Shown: positions 28,843 through 39,684 of the stretch, one piece after another
How the letters are laid out: each line of letters begins with the position of its first letter
Numbering within the stretch: position 1 is the stretch's first letter
From: Jeotgalicoccus coquinae
GTDB lineage: Bacteria > Bacillota > Bacilli > Staphylococcales > Salinicoccaceae
Direction: 5' to 3'
DNA length: 64,000 nucleotides
Assembly: GCF_014207425.1 (NCBI RefSeq)
Contig: NZ_JACHFF010000001.1
Span: forward strand, 888,026-952,025
Translations under genes and position numbers: made by a program
The notes under the pieces: model-generated
What the model was told of the DNA's origin: nothing
Databases searched by the model: none
The model's input: the letters and a program-made list of their open reading frames with translations, nothing else

Positions 28843-30411
28843 TTGAGCGAAGAAAACAATGACAAGAACGTTCAGCCGAAACTCCGGTCCGTTCAAATGA
28901 ATATATTCTGGTTTATCGTCATTATTTTAACGACGATTATAGCCAGTGTGGTAATAACAGCAATTTCAATATCAAATAATCAGGAACGTGCAGTCAACGT
29001 CGGAACGGATACACGTACCGAATTTGCGAAACTGTACAGCGTGTATGATACGCTCACTGAAAATTACTACGAGGACGTCGATTCTGATGCGCTGATTGAA
29101 TCTTCGATTAAAGGTATGGTCGAAGGACTTGAAGATCCATACAGTGAGTACATGAATATCGACGAAACAGGTGAATTCGAAGAGAGTATTACAGGAGACT
29201 TCGAAGGAATCGGTGCCGAAGTCATGCAGGAAGGCAGTAAGATTATTATTTCCAGTCCGATGAAAGGTTCTCCTGCAGAACAGGCGGGCATTGAGCCGGG
29301 CGACCAGATTCTTGCAGTTGACGGTGAATCACTGGAAGGCATGACGACGACGGAGGCTGTACAGCTGATCCGCGGTGAAAAGGGTACTAATGTCGTCCTG
29401 ACAATTCAGCGCGGCGGCGGCAGTCCGTCTGATATTGCGATTACACGTGATACGATTCATATCGACAGCGTGACATATGAAAAAGTCGACGGTGTCGGAC
29501 ATATCAGCGTCAACAGATTCCAGCAGGGTACTACTGACGAGTTCAGCAAGTTTATCGATCAGGCTGCCGAAGACGATGTTAAAGAACTCATCGTCGACTT
29601 CCGTTACAATCCGGGCGGCCTGCTAAACGAAGCAGTAACACTCATTAATCAGTTTATCGAACCGGACACTGCTGCACTGTATCTTGAAGATAATACAGGC
29701 GCTCAGCAGGAAATTGTAACTGAAAGCGAGAAAAACCCGAATACCGAATCATTCGACGAGGTGTACATCTTAATTAACGAAGGATCTGCAAGTGCTTCTG
29801 AAGTATTCGCAGGTGCACTCGATGATTTAACAGATGTTACGATCGCAGGTACAACGTCATTCGGTAAAGGTGTTGTTCAGCGTACGAGTGAGTTTAAAGA
29901 CAACTCGATGCTGAAATACACTAATACTAAATGGCTGACACCTGATAAGACATGGGTGCAGGATGAGGGTATTGCACCGGACATTGAATTAATCAATCCT
30001 GATTACTACCGTATCCAGCTGCTGACTGAAGATGAAGTTTTCGCAGAAGGTCAGACGAATGAAAAAGTACTGTCTATTAAAGTCGCACTCGACGAGCTCG
30101 GCTACGACATTACGAAGTTCGACGATAACTTTGATGCCGGACTGACTCAGGCTGTAACGGCTTATCAGACGGATAAAAATCTCGAAGCTGACGGCATTGT
30201 AACAGGCGAAACGACGACTGGTATGCTGTCCGACATCCGCGAACAGATTAACGACAACGATGCACAGCTGAATTATTTAATCGATTATATTAACAGCGAC
30301 ATGTCAATTAAGGAAATTGAACAGAAAGCACGCGATAATGCACCGCATATTCCGCCGGTCATTGAAGATGAACAGAATTTAAACAATGACGAAGAAAACG
30401 AAGAAGAGTAA
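28843..30411 (+). CDS. ctpA: Carboxy-terminal processing protease CtpA (S41)
   Basis: A membrane-anchored serine protease of about 522 residues: cytoplasmic tail, one transmembrane helix (about 18-40), a PDZ domain (about 90-180), the S41 catalytic domain with GSASASEV (Ser about 316) and SFGKGVVQ (Lys about 341), and a C-terminal peptidoglycan-binding domain (about 405-465) with an acidic tail. The start could be TTG 28843 or GTG 28834; spacing from GGGTG favours the former. It acts on cell-envelope proteins. Confidence 0.92.
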   Translation: MSEENNDKNVQPKLRSVQMNIFWFIVIILTTIIASVVITAISISNNQERAVNVGTDTRTEFAKLYSVYDTLTENYYEDVDSDALIESSIKGMVEGLEDPYSEYMNIDETGEFEESITGDFEGIGAEVMQEGSKIIISSPMKGSPAEQAGIEPGDQILAVDGESLEGMTTTEAVQLIRGEKGTNVVLTIQRGGGSPSDIAITRDTIHIDSVTYEKVDGVGHISVNRFQQGTTDEFSKFIDQAAEDDVKELIVDFRYNPGGLLNEAVTLINQFIEPDTAALYLEDNTGAQQEIVTESEKNPNTESFDEVYILINEGSASASEVFAGALDDLTDVTIAGTTSFGKGVVQRTSEFKDNSMLKYTNTKWLTPDKTWVQDEGIAPDIELINPDYYRIQLLTEDEVFAEGQTNEKVLSIKVALDELGYDITKFDDNFDAGLTQAVTAYQTDKNLEADGIVTGETTTGMLSDIREQINDNDAQLNYLIDYINSDMSIKEIEQKARDNAPHIPPVIEDEQNLNNDEENEEE

Positions 30412-30417
30412 GACATC

Positions 30418-30453
30418 AAATTCCGTACAGAATATCTTTGTACGGAATTTTTT
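30418..30453 (+). terminator. ctpA terminator
   Basis: A perfect 11-bp stem (30418-30428 with 30440-30450) and a T-run. Confidence 0.93.
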
Positions 30454-30512
30454 GTTGTAGACAATTTGTAAATAGTTTAAAGTAAAGTCAATAAGTATTA
30501 TGGAGGGCGCTT

Positions 30513-31589
30513 ATGGTTTCAGAAAATAAAAAAGTCATGCTGACAGGCGGCGGAACAGTCGGTCATGTCATGCTGAACAAGCTTCTAATTCCTGAATTTC
30601 AGAATAAAAATATTGAGCCGCATTACATTGGTTCGAAAAAGGGTATAGAGAAAGATATCATTTCAAAAATGGATATTCCTTATCATGAAATTTCGAGCGG
30701 CAAGCTGCGCCGTTATTTATCGTTTGAAAATTTAAAGGATATTTTCAAAGTGGTTAAAGGCGTCACGGATGCGAAGAAGATTTTAAAACGCGAGAAACCG
30801 TTATTCGTCTTTTCAAAAGGCGGTTTCGTCTCGGTACCGGTTGTACTCGCTGCAGCTGCAAAAGATGTCCCGGTATACATTCACGAGTCGGATCTGACTC
30901 CGGGACTTGCGAACCGCATTGCGAGCAAGTTCGCAACGAAAGTATTCACGACTTTTGAAGCAACGGCGGAAAAATTCACGGATGCCAAAGCTGAATACCT
31001 CGGTCCGGTCATTCGTCCCGAGCTGCTGAAAGGCAAACACAAGCGGGGGTACGCGTTAACAGGATTTAATTCCGGCAAACCTGTACTGATTGTTATGGGC
31101 GGCTCACTTGGTGCGAAAAAAATTAACGAGTTCGTTCACGGCAATATCGATACGCTGACAGAAAAGTATCAGGTTATTCACTTAACAGGTAAGGGCAATG
31201 CGAATAATAAAATTAAGAGTGCCGGCTACAAACAGTTTGAATTCGTCGGCGACGAACTTGCAGATCTGCTTGCAATAAGCGATATCGTCATTTCACGCAG
31301 CGGTTCGAATGCAATATTTGAACTGCTTCTGGCGAAAAAACCAATGGTTTTAATTCCCCTCGGTCTCGATCAGAGCCGCGGCGATCAGATTCAAAATGCC
31401 AAGCACTTTAACAAGCAGGGATATGCCGAAGTCCTTAAAGAAGAAAACTTAAACCTTGAAAACTTATATGAGAAGCTCGATTATATCGACACGAATTACA
31501 GTGACATCACATATAAAATGACGCAGTTTAAACACGGCTTTAACCCGGGCGAACTTGTTGATAAACTGATTGGGGAGGCGTCTGAGTGA
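30513..31589 (+). CDS. murG: UDP-GlcNAc:undecaprenyl-PP-MurNAc-pentapeptide GlcNAc transferase MurG
   Basis: Forms lipid II from lipid I on the inner membrane face. The 358-residue GT-B enzyme shows LTGGGTVGHVMLN (first glycine loop), FSKGGFVSVPVVLAA, IHESDLTPGLANR, GGSLGAKKIN and the donor-site SRSGSNAIFELL. It stands alone rather than in a dcw cluster, the arrangement seen in S. aureus. GGAGGGCG precedes the ATG. Its stop overlaps the PAP2 gene. Confidence 0.96.
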   Translation: MVSENKKVMLTGGGTVGHVMLNKLLIPEFQNKNIEPHYIGSKKGIEKDIISKMDIPYHEISSGKLRRYLSFENLKDIFKVVKGVTDAKKILKREKPLFVFSKGGFVSVPVVLAAAAKDVPVYIHESDLTPGLANRIASKFATKVFTTFEATAEKFTDAKAEYLGPVIRPELLKGKHKRGYALTGFNSGKPVLIVMGGSLGAKKINEFVHGNIDTLTEKYQVIHLTGKGNANNKIKSAGYKQFEFVGDELADLLAISDIVISRSGSNAIFELLLAKKPMVLIPLGLDQSRGDQIQNAKHFNKQGYAEVLKEENLNLENLYEKLDYIDTNYSDITYKMTQFKHGFNPGELVDKLIGEASE

Positions 31590-32209
31590 GCAGAAGCAAG
31601 AAGATGTCTTTATTTCTCGTCTTCACTTTAATATTCGGCGTGATTGCCATCTTTCATGAATCGAGGCTCGGCCGGTGGATCGACCGTGAAGTTTATGAAT
31701 TTATATATGCATCCGAAAGTTTTATCACAACAGCACTGATGCTCGGATTTACTCAGCTCGGCGAAGTACTGTCGATGATTATAATGTCACTTATTCTGAT
31801 TTCGATTCTGATGCTGTACAAATTAAAAATTCACACATTGTTTATTTTGATTTCAATGATTGCATCAAGTATTTTAATTCCGGTCTTAAAAAATTCATTC
31901 GACCGCGAGCGTCCGTCAATGCTCCGCCTGATTGAAATTTCGGGATTCAGTTTCCCGAGCGGACACGCGATGGGCTCGACGATATTCTTCGGATCGCTCG
32001 GGACGATAATTAAACATACAGATTTAAATAATAAAGCATTGTTAATGACGGTGTGCGCAACGTTTATTCTGATGATTTCATCATCCCGCGTATACCTTGG
32101 CGTACACTACCCGACAGACGTGCTGGCAGGTGTTGTAATCGGTCTTGCGGTCGTTGTTGGAACAAGTGCGCTGCTCCATAAAAAATTCAGAAAACCAGGC
32201 ATAATTTAA
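31586..32209 (+). CDS. PAP2-family membrane phosphatase
   Basis: A 207-residue membrane protein with about six helices and the three phosphatase motifs KNSFDRERP (K-x6-RP, about residue 109), PSGHA (about 128) and SRVYLGVHYPTD (SR-x5-H, about 170). Overlap with murG (GTGA) suggests a role in undecaprenyl-pyrophosphate recycling, but other lipid phosphates are equally possible from sequence. Confidence 0.9.
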   Translation: MSRSKKMSLFLVFTLIFGVIAIFHESRLGRWIDREVYEFIYASESFITTALMLGFTQLGEVLSMIIMSLILISILMLYKLKIHTLFILISMIASSILIPVLKNSFDRERPSMLRLIEISGFSFPSGHAMGSTIFFGSLGTIIKHTDLNNKALLMTVCATFILMISSSRVYLGVHYPTDVLAGVVIGLAVVVGTSALLHKKFRKPGII

Positions 32210-32235
32210 AAGAATTTATTCTTAAAATATTATCG

Positions 32236-32264
32236 TTGCTTAAAGCATTCCGAGGAATTATAAT
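32236..32264 (+). promoter_or_regulatory. Putative sigma-A promoter of the GNAT gene
   Basis: TTGCTT (32236-32241) and TATAAT (32259-32264) with exactly 17-bp spacing, about 40 bp before the GNAT start codon. Confidence 0.75.
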
Positions 32265-32303
32265 GGGATTACTTTGGGTGATATTAAGACGGCAGGTGAT
32301 AAT

Positions 32304-32924
32304 ATGGCAATAAATTTATATGAAAACATTACGCTTGAAAATGACAGAATTCGACTCGTGCCCATGCAGTTAAGCCACGCCGCAGAACTTCAGTCTATTA
32401 ATCATGACAGTATTTGGACCTACATGCTTTTTCAGGCAACAACAGAAGATGCAATGAGCGATTGGATTCAAAGTGCCATCGAACTCCGCAACCAGCTGAA
32501 ATCGATACCGTTTGTTGTCGTATTAAAATCAACGGGCGAAGTTGTCGGTGCAACACGTATTCAGCACATCGACTACGAACGCCAGAGCTGCGAAATCGGC
32601 GCGTCATGGTTCGGCACAAAAGCACAGCGTACATTCATAAACTCAGACAGCAAATTTTTACTGCTTGAATACTGCTTCGAAGTGTTAAAACTCATGCGCG
32701 TGCAGGTACGCGCCGACGAACGCAATGAACGCAGCAACAAAGCAATCGAAAGAATCGGCTTTACTAAAGAAGGCGTGATCCGTAAAGAACGCGCACTCCA
32801 CGGCGTCCCGCGCAATTTAATAATCTATTCAATCATCGATGATGAATGGCCCGAAGTGAAAACGAATCTGCTTATTAAACAGCAAAGCTATATGATGGAG
32901 ACACCAAGTACAATTGTAAGTTAA
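32304..32924 (+). CDS. GNAT N-acetyltransferase (RimJ/RimL type)
   Basis: A 206-residue protein of the RimJ/RimL-like acetyltransferase group: ENDRIRLVPMQLSHAAELQ at the N-terminus, the GATRIQHIDYERQSCEIG central strands and RVQVRADERNERSNKAIERIGF, the acetyl-CoA/P-loop region near the C-terminus. Substrate unknown. ATG 32304 follows GGCAGGTGAT. It is transcribed alone between its own promoter and terminator. Confidence 0.85.
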   Translation: MAINLYENITLENDRIRLVPMQLSHAAELQSINHDSIWTYMLFQATTEDAMSDWIQSAIELRNQLKSIPFVVVLKSTGEVVGATRIQHIDYERQSCEIGASWFGTKAQRTFINSDSKFLLLEYCFEVLKLMRVQVRADERNERSNKAIERIGFTKEGVIRKERALHGVPRNLIIYSIIDDEWPEVKTNLLIKQQSYMMETPSTIVS

Positions 32925-32952
32925 TGATATAAATAATATGAGATTGATGAAA

Positions 32953-32986
32953 ACCGGCGGTTCCCGAGAGGAGCTGCCGGTCTTTT
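32953..32986 (+). terminator. GNAT gene terminator
   Basis: ACCGGC..TCC (from 32953) pairs with GGA..GCCGGT (to 32981), followed by a T5 run. Confidence 0.85.
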
Positions 32987-33117
32987 TGTGTTTGGACAGG
33001 GTCGGCCGGCGGACTTTGTTGAAGTCACCAAATCCCCAAAATTCCGCATCACATACGCCTTTCGTTTTTAAACCACCGCATTTTCATGATAATATGTAGA
33101 CAAAGTAGGTGAGGCTT

Positions 33118-33792
33118 ATGCCGGAAGTGCTAGTTGTTGAAGACGAAACGAATTTAGCCCGTTTCATAGAATTGGAATTAGGCCATGAGGGTTACAATGT
33201 AACGCTCGCTGCTGACGGTCAGGAGGGTTTTAATCTGGCTTCGGAGAATGATTACGATGTCATCCTGCTGGACCTGATGCTGCCGAAGCTCAACGGTCTG
33301 GAAGTGTGCAGGCGTCTGCGCAAAACGAAAGATACGCCCATTATTATTATTACGGCCAAAGGGGATACGTACGATAAAGTCGTCGGTCTCGATTACGGTG
33401 CGGATGATTATATCGTGAAGCCGTTTGAGATTGAGGAACTGCTCGCGCGCCTCAGAGTAATTATGCGCCGCAGCAAGACCGCGGAAGCGAATCACGATAC
33501 GCTTGACCTTCACGGGATCTCGATTGATACGTCAGCGTATACTGTCGCAATTGACGGGACGCCGATTGAGCTGACGAAAACCGAGCATGAGCTTCTGTAT
33601 CTGCTCGTAAAAAATATGGGAATCGTCATGAAGCGTGAACAGATCCTCGATATTATATGGGGATACGACAGTGAGGTCGAAACGAATGTGGTCGACGTGT
33701 ATATCAGATATCTCAGAAACAAACTGAAACCGTTCGACAAAGATAAACTGATTGAAACCGTCCGCGGGGTCGGGTACGTGATCAGGCAATGA
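33118..33792 (+). CDS. arlR: Response regulator ArlR (OmpR family)
   Basis: A 224-residue regulator with an N-terminal receiver (acidic pocket VVEDE, phospho-Asp about 52 in ILLDLMLP, Lys in DDYIVKPF) and a C-terminal winged helix ending [21 protein letters not shown]. Near identity to the staphylococcal ArlR segment [17 protein letters not shown] is recognisable. ArlRS controls adhesion, autolysis and virulence genes in S. aureus. ATG 33118 follows AGGTGAGG. Confidence 0.94.
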   Translation: MPEVLVVEDETNLARFIELELGHEGYNVTLAADGQEGFNLASENDYDVILLDLMLPKLNGLEVCRRLRKTKDTPIIIITAKGDTYDKVVGLDYGADDYIVKPFEIEELLARLRVIMRRSKTAEANHDTLDLHGISIDTSAYTVAIDGTPIELTKTEHELLYLLVKNMGIVMKREQILDIIWGYDSEVETNVVDVYIRYLRNKLKPFDKDKLIETVRGVGYVIRQ

Positions 33793-35162
33793 ACCGCGTG
33801 ACATCGCTCCGCAGCCAGTGGCTGAAACTGTCGATTTTAATTATTACGATCACTTATATACTCTTCAGTTCACTGCTCATTTATGCGACGAGTGTTTATC
33901 TGAAAGACCAGGAGTACCGGTCGGTCTCACGGAGTCTTGAGGATGTGAGCTCGCTGTATGAAAATCAGCCGTTCAACTCGATTACCGAACGTGATATTTA
34001 TACGAGTCTGTATGACGATCAGCAGATGGGATTGTACACTCTCAGCGGGGAAGAGGTTTACCGCTGGCCGATCCGTACCCAGCTGAATGTCGATACGGAC
34101 TTTGAGGCGAACGTTAACCCGGTAATTGAGTCAACGAGCATCGACGGCGATGATTTCCTCGTCGGCACGCGCATGCTGCAGTCGGATTACTGGCACGGTT
34201 ACGTTACTGTCGTGCACCCGCTGAATGAGTACAATACGATAATCCGCATGATGCTGTTCATCGCTACGATTATCGGGTTTTTATCGATTACATTTACTTC
34301 TATAATCAGTTATTTCTTCTCGATTCAAATGGTGAAACCGATTGGGAGATTTACCGGACAGCTCAAAAAAATTGAGAATCAGGGCTTTGCCGAACGTCTC
34401 GATTTAAAGACGAACATTATCGAAACCGATTATATGATCGAGTCGTTTAACAACATGATGGGCGCGCTCGAAGAGTCGTACAATCAGCAGAAGCAGTTCG
34501 TTGAGGATGCGTCCCATGAACTGCGCACACCGCTCCAGATTATTCAGGGGCACCTGCAGCTGATTAACCGGTGGGGCAGAAACTCTCCGGAAGTGCTCGA
34601 TGAGTCGCTCGGTATTTCCATCGAGGAGCTGAAACGCATTAACAAACTTGTCGAGGAACTGCTGCTGCTAACTAAAAACGAAGGCCAGGATTTCCTGCAG
34701 AATGAAAGTATCAATTTAAACGATGAAATAATGAGCCGCATTGAGAGTCTCGATAAAGTTCATCCGGATTATACTTTTGAAGCGAAGCTCCATAAAGGCA
34801 GACTCATGTATCCGATAAATAATTACCATTTTGAACAGATGCTGATTATTTTCCTGGATAACGCGATTAAATTCGATACGGAGAACAAGCATATTACGGT
34901 TGGTTCGGAAATTGACCGTCACGGGAATATTGAAATTACGATTACGGATTCCGGTGTCGGAATTCCGGCAGATGAAATCGAGCAGGTATTTAACAGGTTT
35001 TACCGTGTCGATAAATCCAGAAGCCGCGATCAGGGTGGAAACGGACTCGGTTTATCGATTGCTAAAAAAATTGTGGAATTGTACCGCGGGGACGTATGGA
35101 TCACAAGTGTTGAAGGAAAATCGACTACTGTTCACATAAAGTTCACAAAACCTAAAAATTAA
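33789..35162 (+). CDS. arlS: Sensor histidine kinase ArlS
   Basis: A 457-residue membrane kinase paired with ArlR (ATGA overlap). Two transmembrane helices (about 12-34 and 150-178) enclose an extracellular sensor domain; then HAMP, a DHp domain with [11 protein letters not shown] (phospho-His about 243), and an ATPase domain with DNAIKF (N box), DSGVGIP (G1), [13 protein letters not shown] (F box) and GGNGLGLSI (G2). Confidence 0.94.
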   Translation: MNRVTSLRSQWLKLSILIITITYILFSSLLIYATSVYLKDQEYRSVSRSLEDVSSLYENQPFNSITERDIYTSLYDDQQMGLYTLSGEEVYRWPIRTQLNVDTDFEANVNPVIESTSIDGDDFLVGTRMLQSDYWHGYVTVVHPLNEYNTIIRMMLFIATIIGFLSITFTSIISYFFSIQMVKPIGRFTGQLKKIENQGFAERLDLKTNIIETDYMIESFNNMMGALEESYNQQKQFVEDASHELRTPLQIIQGHLQLINRWGRNSPEVLDESLGISIEELKRINKLVEELLLLTKNEGQDFLQNESINLNDEIMSRIESLDKVHPDYTFEAKLHKGRLMYPINNYHFEQMLIIFLDNAIKFDTENKHITVGSEIDRHGNIEITITDSGVGIPADEIEQVFNRFYRVDKSRSRDQGGNGLGLSIAKKIVELYRGDVWITSVEGKSTTVHIKFTKPKN

Positions 35163-35271
35163 CATCGAAAACTTTAGTTACAATCTACAATTGTGCTTTC
35201 AAGAACCCTTGTAAAATGGTAAAATTTTATACGTATTGAGTATTTAAAAAATATAAAGAGGTGGCAGTACA

Positions 35272-38070
35272 ATGCAACAAAATGAAGTTGAGAATGCTCC
35301 TGTTAGATTTGGAACAAATCTAGGCATGATTCTTGAGTATTTTGACATGTACAAAGAAGATCCGGATTCAGTATCTGAAGAAATGCAGTTATTATTCGAC
35401 AGCATTGCTTCTAATGATGGCAGCAATACTCGTCAATCAGGACAGGCACTCAGTTCAACAGGTCAGGACAAAATCAAAGGTATTTTACAGTGGTTAAATG
35501 ACATCAGACAATATGGTCATTTAAAAGCTGACGTCTATCCGGTTTACTCACCGGAAATTGACAACGCACCTGACTTTGATTTCAACGCATACGGTTTTTC
35601 AGATGAAGATCTTGAAAATCTGCCTGCAGGTATCGTTTCAGAAGCAATTGCCGATAAATTCGACAACGCTTTGGAAGCTGCACGTTACCTGGAACAAATA
35701 TACACTTCACCGTTATCTTATGAGTACACTCATATTAACAACAGTGAAGAACGTGAATGGCTGCAAAATACGATTGAAGGACTCGGCGAAGTCGAACTTT
35801 CCAATGATCAGAAACTTTATCTTTTCAAGGAATTAGTTAAAACTGAAGGTTTTGAAAAATATCTTCACAAAAACTTTGTCGGCGCTAAACGCTTCTCAAT
35901 CGAAGGAGTCGACTCGTTAGTTCCAATGCTTGACCACCTGCTGGCACGCATGGCTGAAGAAAACATTCCACATCTGCAGATTGGTATGGCACACCGCGGA
36001 CGCTTAAACGTGTTAACGCATACGCTGCAAAAACCATATGCAATGATGCTGAGTGAATTCATGTCGACTGATCCGATGAAATTCCTTCCTGAAGACGGTT
36101 CACTGGAACTGACTAACGGCTGGATGGGCGACGTTAAGTATCACCTCGGCGGCGTTAAAACAAGAACTGACAAAGGTATCGAACAGACTGTGACACTTGC
36201 CAACAACCCGTCACACCTTGAAATCGTCGGACCTGTCGTTCAGGGACGCACGCGCGCACAGCAGGAACAGACTGACCAGGCAGGAAAAGCAACTCACGAC
36301 GTAGATAATTCACTTGGTGTAATTATTCACGGTGACGCAGCATTCCCAGGACAAGGGGTTAACCCGGAGTCTATGAACTTATCAAACCTTGACGGATACT
36401 CTGTCGGCGGAGCGATGCACATCATTACGAACAACCGTATCGGTTTCACGACTGAAGAGTGGGATGCACGTTCTACATTATATGCATCTGATATTGCCAA
36501 AGGTTTCGACATGCCTGTATTCCACGTCAACGGTGACCGTCCGGAATACGTACTTCGCGTCATCGACATTGCAATCCAGTACCGCCAGAAATTCAAAAAA
36601 GACCTTGTTATCGACCTTATCGGTTACCGCCGTTACGGCCACAACGAAATGGATGAGCCGATGACGACTAACCCCGGTCTTTACAATGAAGTAAATGAAT
36701 ACCCGTCAATCGACAACCTTTACGGTGACAAACTCGTTGAAGAGGGTGTAATTACTCAGGAAGATAAAGACAGCATCATGCAGGCAATTCAGGACGAATT
36801 AAGAGCTGAGCATGACAAGATCGACAAAACAGATACAATCGTGACTGAAGATATTCAGACACCGGCAGAAATCATTGAAGGACAGGCTAACGAAGTAGAA
36901 GAAGATGTTACTCTTGAACGTCTGACTAAGATCAATGAAGAACTGTTAACGTATCCTGAAGGCTTTGCACCTCTTAAAAAATTAAACAACGTTTTATCCA
37001 GACGTCAAAAACCATTTGAAGACGACACGGCTCTTGTTGACTGGGCTCATGCGGAAGCACTTGCATTCGCAACGATTAACCAGGATGGCACACCAATCCG
37101 ATTCACAGGGGAAGACGCGGAACGCGGAACGTTCGCACACCGCCACGCAGTACTTCACGACCCTGAAACAGGTAAGAAACACACGCCGCTGCACAACATC
37201 AGTGATTCTAAAGCTTCATTCGAGCTTTACAACTCGCCGTTAACTGAAATGGCAGTCGTTGCTTACGAGTACGGCTACAACGTTGAAAACAACAGCGCGT
37301 TAACTATCTGGGAAGCTCAGTACGGAGACTTCGCAAACATGGCTCAGCCTATTTTCGATGTATTCGTATCATCTGCACATTCCAAGTGGGGAGAAAGAAC
37401 TGCTTTAACACTTCTTCTGCCGCACGCACAGGAAGGTCAGGGCCCTGAGCACTCATCAGCACGTCTTGAGAGATATTTACAGCTTTGTGCTGAAAACAAC
37501 ATGACAGTTGTTAACTTATCAAGCAGTGCCAACTACTTCCACCTGTTAAGACGTCAGGCGAAGTACTTAAACACAGAAAAAATGCGTCCGTTAGTAGTTA
37601 TGTCACCTAAGAGCCTGCTGCGCAATACGACAGCAAGCCAGCCGGTCAGCGAATTTGTACAGGGCCAGTTCCACGAAATTATCGTACCTGAGTACAAGAA
37701 AACTAAAGTTAAATCTGCAGTTATCGCGAGCGGTAAAGTGGCAGTAGATCTGCTTGAAGCACAGGCTAAAGCCGAAACTCCAAACGACGAAGTAATGATT
37801 ATCAGACTGGAACAGCTGTATCCGTTCCCGGCTGAAGCTATTAAATCAGTATTAGATGATATTACAAACCTGAAAGAAGTCCGCTTCGTACAGGAAGAAC
37901 CGCAAAACCAGGGTTCATATCATTTCGCACTTCCGTACCTGCTTGATATTGTTCCGGCGAAAGCTGAATTGAACTATATCGGCAGAAAACCGAGCGCTTC
38001 AACTTCTGAAGGCAACGGCGGATCATATAAACTGGTACAGCAAAGCATTATTGAGAAAGCTTTAAAATAA
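35272..38070 (+). CDS. odhA: 2-oxoglutarate dehydrogenase E1 component
   Basis: The thiamine-diphosphate decarboxylase subunit of the TCA-cycle 2-oxoglutarate complex, 932 residues. It has the N-terminal FGTNLGMILEYFDMYKEDP, the active-site block IGMAHRGRLNVL, ThDP-binding GDAAFPGQGV and the C-terminal transketolase-like part with LPHAQEGQGPEHSS and RLEQLYPFP. GAGGTGG precedes the ATG. It forms an operon with odhB; the shared E3 (lpd) is elsewhere. Confidence 0.97.
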   Translation: MQQNEVENAPVRFGTNLGMILEYFDMYKEDPDSVSEEMQLLFDSIASNDGSNTRQSGQALSSTGQDKIKGILQWLNDIRQYGHLKADVYPVYSPEIDNAPDFDFNAYGFSDEDLENLPAGIVSEAIADKFDNALEAARYLEQIYTSPLSYEYTHINNSEEREWLQNTIEGLGEVELSNDQKLYLFKELVKTEGFEKYLHKNFVGAKRFSIEGVDSLVPMLDHLLARMAEENIPHLQIGMAHRGRLNVLTHTLQKPYAMMLSEFMSTDPMKFLPEDGSLELTNGWMGDVKYHLGGVKTRTDKGIEQTVTLANNPSHLEIVGPVVQGRTRAQQEQTDQAGKATHDVDNSLGVIIHGDAAFPGQGVNPESMNLSNLDGYSVGGAMHIITNNRIGFTTEEWDARSTLYASDIAKGFDMPVFHVNGDRPEYVLRVIDIAIQYRQKFKKDLVIDLIGYRRYGHNEMDEPMTTNPGLYNEVNEYPSIDNLYGDKLVEEGVITQEDKDSIMQAIQDELRAEHDKIDKTDTIVTEDIQTPAEIIEGQANEVEEDVTLERLTKINEELLTYPEGFAPLKKLNNVLSRRQKPFEDDTALVDWAHAEALAFATINQDGTPIRFTGEDAERGTFAHRHAVLHDPETGKKHTPLHNISDSKASFELYNSPLTEMAVVAYEYGYNVENNSALTIWEAQYGDFANMAQPIFDVFVSSAHSKWGERTALTLLLPHAQEGQGPEHSSARLERYLQLCAENNMTVVNLSSSANYFHLLRRQAKYLNTEKMRPLVVMSPKSLLRNTTASQPVSEFVQGQFHEIIVPEYKKTKVKSAVIASGKVAVDLLEAQAKAETPNDEVMIIRLEQLYPFPAEAIKSVLDDITNLKEVRFVQEEPQNQGSYHFALPYLLDIVPAKAELNYIGRKPSASTSEGNGGSYKLVQQSIIEKALK

Positions 38071-38088
38071 TAGGAGGTAAATTATAAT

Positions 38089-39324
38089 ATGGCTGAAATT
38101 ATCGTGCCTGAATTAGCAGAATCAATTACAGAAGGAACAATCTCTACATGGTTTAAACAAGTAGGGGACACAGTTGAAAAGGGCGAAAACGTTCTTGAAC
38201 TTGAAACTGATAAAGTAAACGTGGAAATCGTCAGCGAAGAAGCAGGCGTAATTTCTGAACTTAAAGCTGAAGAAGGCGACACTGTTGAAGTTGGACAGGT
38301 TATCGCTGTAATCGGTGAAGGCGGCGGTGCGCCTGCTGCTGAGAAAGAAGAAGCTTCTGACGCTAAAGCTGAAGAAACTGAATCTGAAGAAGCAGTACCC
38401 GCTGAAGAAGACGAAAGCGATGCGCTTGTTGTTGCCACACCTTCAGCGAGAAAACTTGCACGCGAAAAAGGAATCAAAATTTCAGACATCAACCCGACAG
38501 ACCCTCGCGGTTTAGTTCGCAGCCAGGATGTTGAAAACCACGGTAATGCGCCTGCACCTAAAGCAGAAGCTAAACAGGAAGCACCTAAACAGGCTGCACC
38601 GGCTCAAAACGCTGCACCTGAAAAACCTGTCAGACGCGAAAAAATGTCACGCCGCAGACAGACAATTGCGAAACGTCTTCTGGACGTATCACAAAACACT
38701 GCAATGCTGACTACGTTTAACGAGATTGACATGACTAACGTTATGGAACTCAGAAAACGTAAAAAAGAAAGCTTCCAGGAACGTAACGACGGTACAAGAC
38801 TCGGCTTCATGTCATTCTTTACTAAAGCTGCAACAGCTGCACTCAGAAAATACCCTGCAGTTAACGCTGAAATCGACGGCACGGACTTTATCTATAAAGA
38901 GTTCTTCGACGTATCAATTGCTGTATCTACTGACGAAGGTTTAGTAGTGCCGGTTGTCCGCGACACAGACCGTAAAACATTCGCTGAAATTGAAAATGAT
39001 ATCGCATCACTTGCTAAGAAAGCTAAAGATAAGAAATTATCTCTTGACGACATGGCAGGCGGTTCATTCACAATTACTAACGGCGGTGTATTCGGTTCAT
39101 TAATGTCAACACCGATCATTAACGGTACACAGGCTGCAATCTTAGGAATGCACACAATTCAAAAACGTCCTGTGGCAGTAGGCGACGATATTGAAATCCG
39201 TCCTATGATGTACATTGCACTAAGCTATGACCACAGAATTATCGACGGAGCTGAATCAGTTGGTTTCCTTAAGACAATTAAAGAACTGATTGAGAACCCT
39301 GAAGATTTATTATTAGAAGGCTAA
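38089..39324 (+). CDS. odhB: Dihydrolipoyl succinyltransferase E2 (2-oxoglutarate dehydrogenase complex)
   Basis: A 411-residue E2 with one lipoyl domain (lipoyl-Lys in LETDKVNVE, about residue 42), an acidic/Ala-Glu linker, an E3/E1-binding domain ([14 protein letters not shown], about 120-155), a second Ala-Pro linker and a catalytic core ending in [16 protein letters not shown] with the active-site His. It lies 18 bp after odhA behind AGGAGG. Confidence 0.97.
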   Translation: MAEIIVPELAESITEGTISTWFKQVGDTVEKGENVLELETDKVNVEIVSEEAGVISELKAEEGDTVEVGQVIAVIGEGGGAPAAEKEEASDAKAEETESEEAVPAEEDESDALVVATPSARKLAREKGIKISDINPTDPRGLVRSQDVENHGNAPAPKAEAKQEAPKQAAPAQNAAPEKPVRREKMSRRRQTIAKRLLDVSQNTAMLTTFNEIDMTNVMELRKRKKESFQERNDGTRLGFMSFFTKAATAALRKYPAVNAEIDGTDFIYKEFFDVSIAVSTDEGLVVPVVRDTDRKTFAEIENDIASLAKKAKDKKLSLDDMAGGSFTITNGGVFGSLMSTPIINGTQAAILGMHTIQKRPVAVGDDIEIRPMMYIALSYDHRIIDGAESVGFLKTIKELIENPEDLLLEG

Positions 39325-39346
39325 ATTTAAAACAATTTTATAAGAG

Positions 39347-39375
39347 AAGGTATCTGCGCGATACCTTTTCTTTTT
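39347..39375 (+). terminator. odhAB terminator
   Basis: AAGGTATC (39347-39354) and GATACCTT (39360-39367) form an 8-bp stem followed by TTCTTTTTT. Confidence 0.85.
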
Positions 39376-39393
39376 TAATTAGGAGGACATTTC

Positions 39394-39588
39394 ATGTTAC
39401 AGAATAAATGGGAAAACAGAAATTTAAGAACAGTTACGGTTAAACATACGGACGCTGAAAAGTACAAAGTCTCTGATATGCTTACAGTCGGCAAAGAGTA
39501 CACAGTAGTGAATGAAACAGAAGAGTATATCTTCGTAAAGGATAATTCCGGTAAAGTAGGCGGATTTTACAAAACTTATTTTTCATAA
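39394..39588 (+). CDS. Small DUF6501-like protein
   Basis: A 64-residue protein, MLQNKWENRNLRTVTVKHTD.., with the run LTVGKEYTVVNETEEYIFV and DNSGKVGGFYKTYF, resembling the short DUF6501 proteins of Bacilli. It probably forms a small beta barrel. Function unknown. TAGGAGGA is well placed before ATG 39394, and the gene follows the odhB terminator. Confidence 0.75.
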   Translation: MLQNKWENRNLRTVTVKHTDAEKYKVSDMLTVGKEYTVVNETEEYIFVKDNSGKVGGFYKTYFS

Positions 39589-39684
39589 CTTAAATGTCAG
39601 ATAATTTCAAAAACTTATAGATTTTTCTGTCATTGTGGTGTAAAATGATTTGCATACCAATTTTTATAAGAAGAGGCGATGTCC

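Noticed and set aside
32263..32313. 17-codon leader peptide before the GNAT gene
   Set aside because: Its ATG overlaps the TATAAT of a near-consensus promoter, so it would lie upstream of the transcript start.
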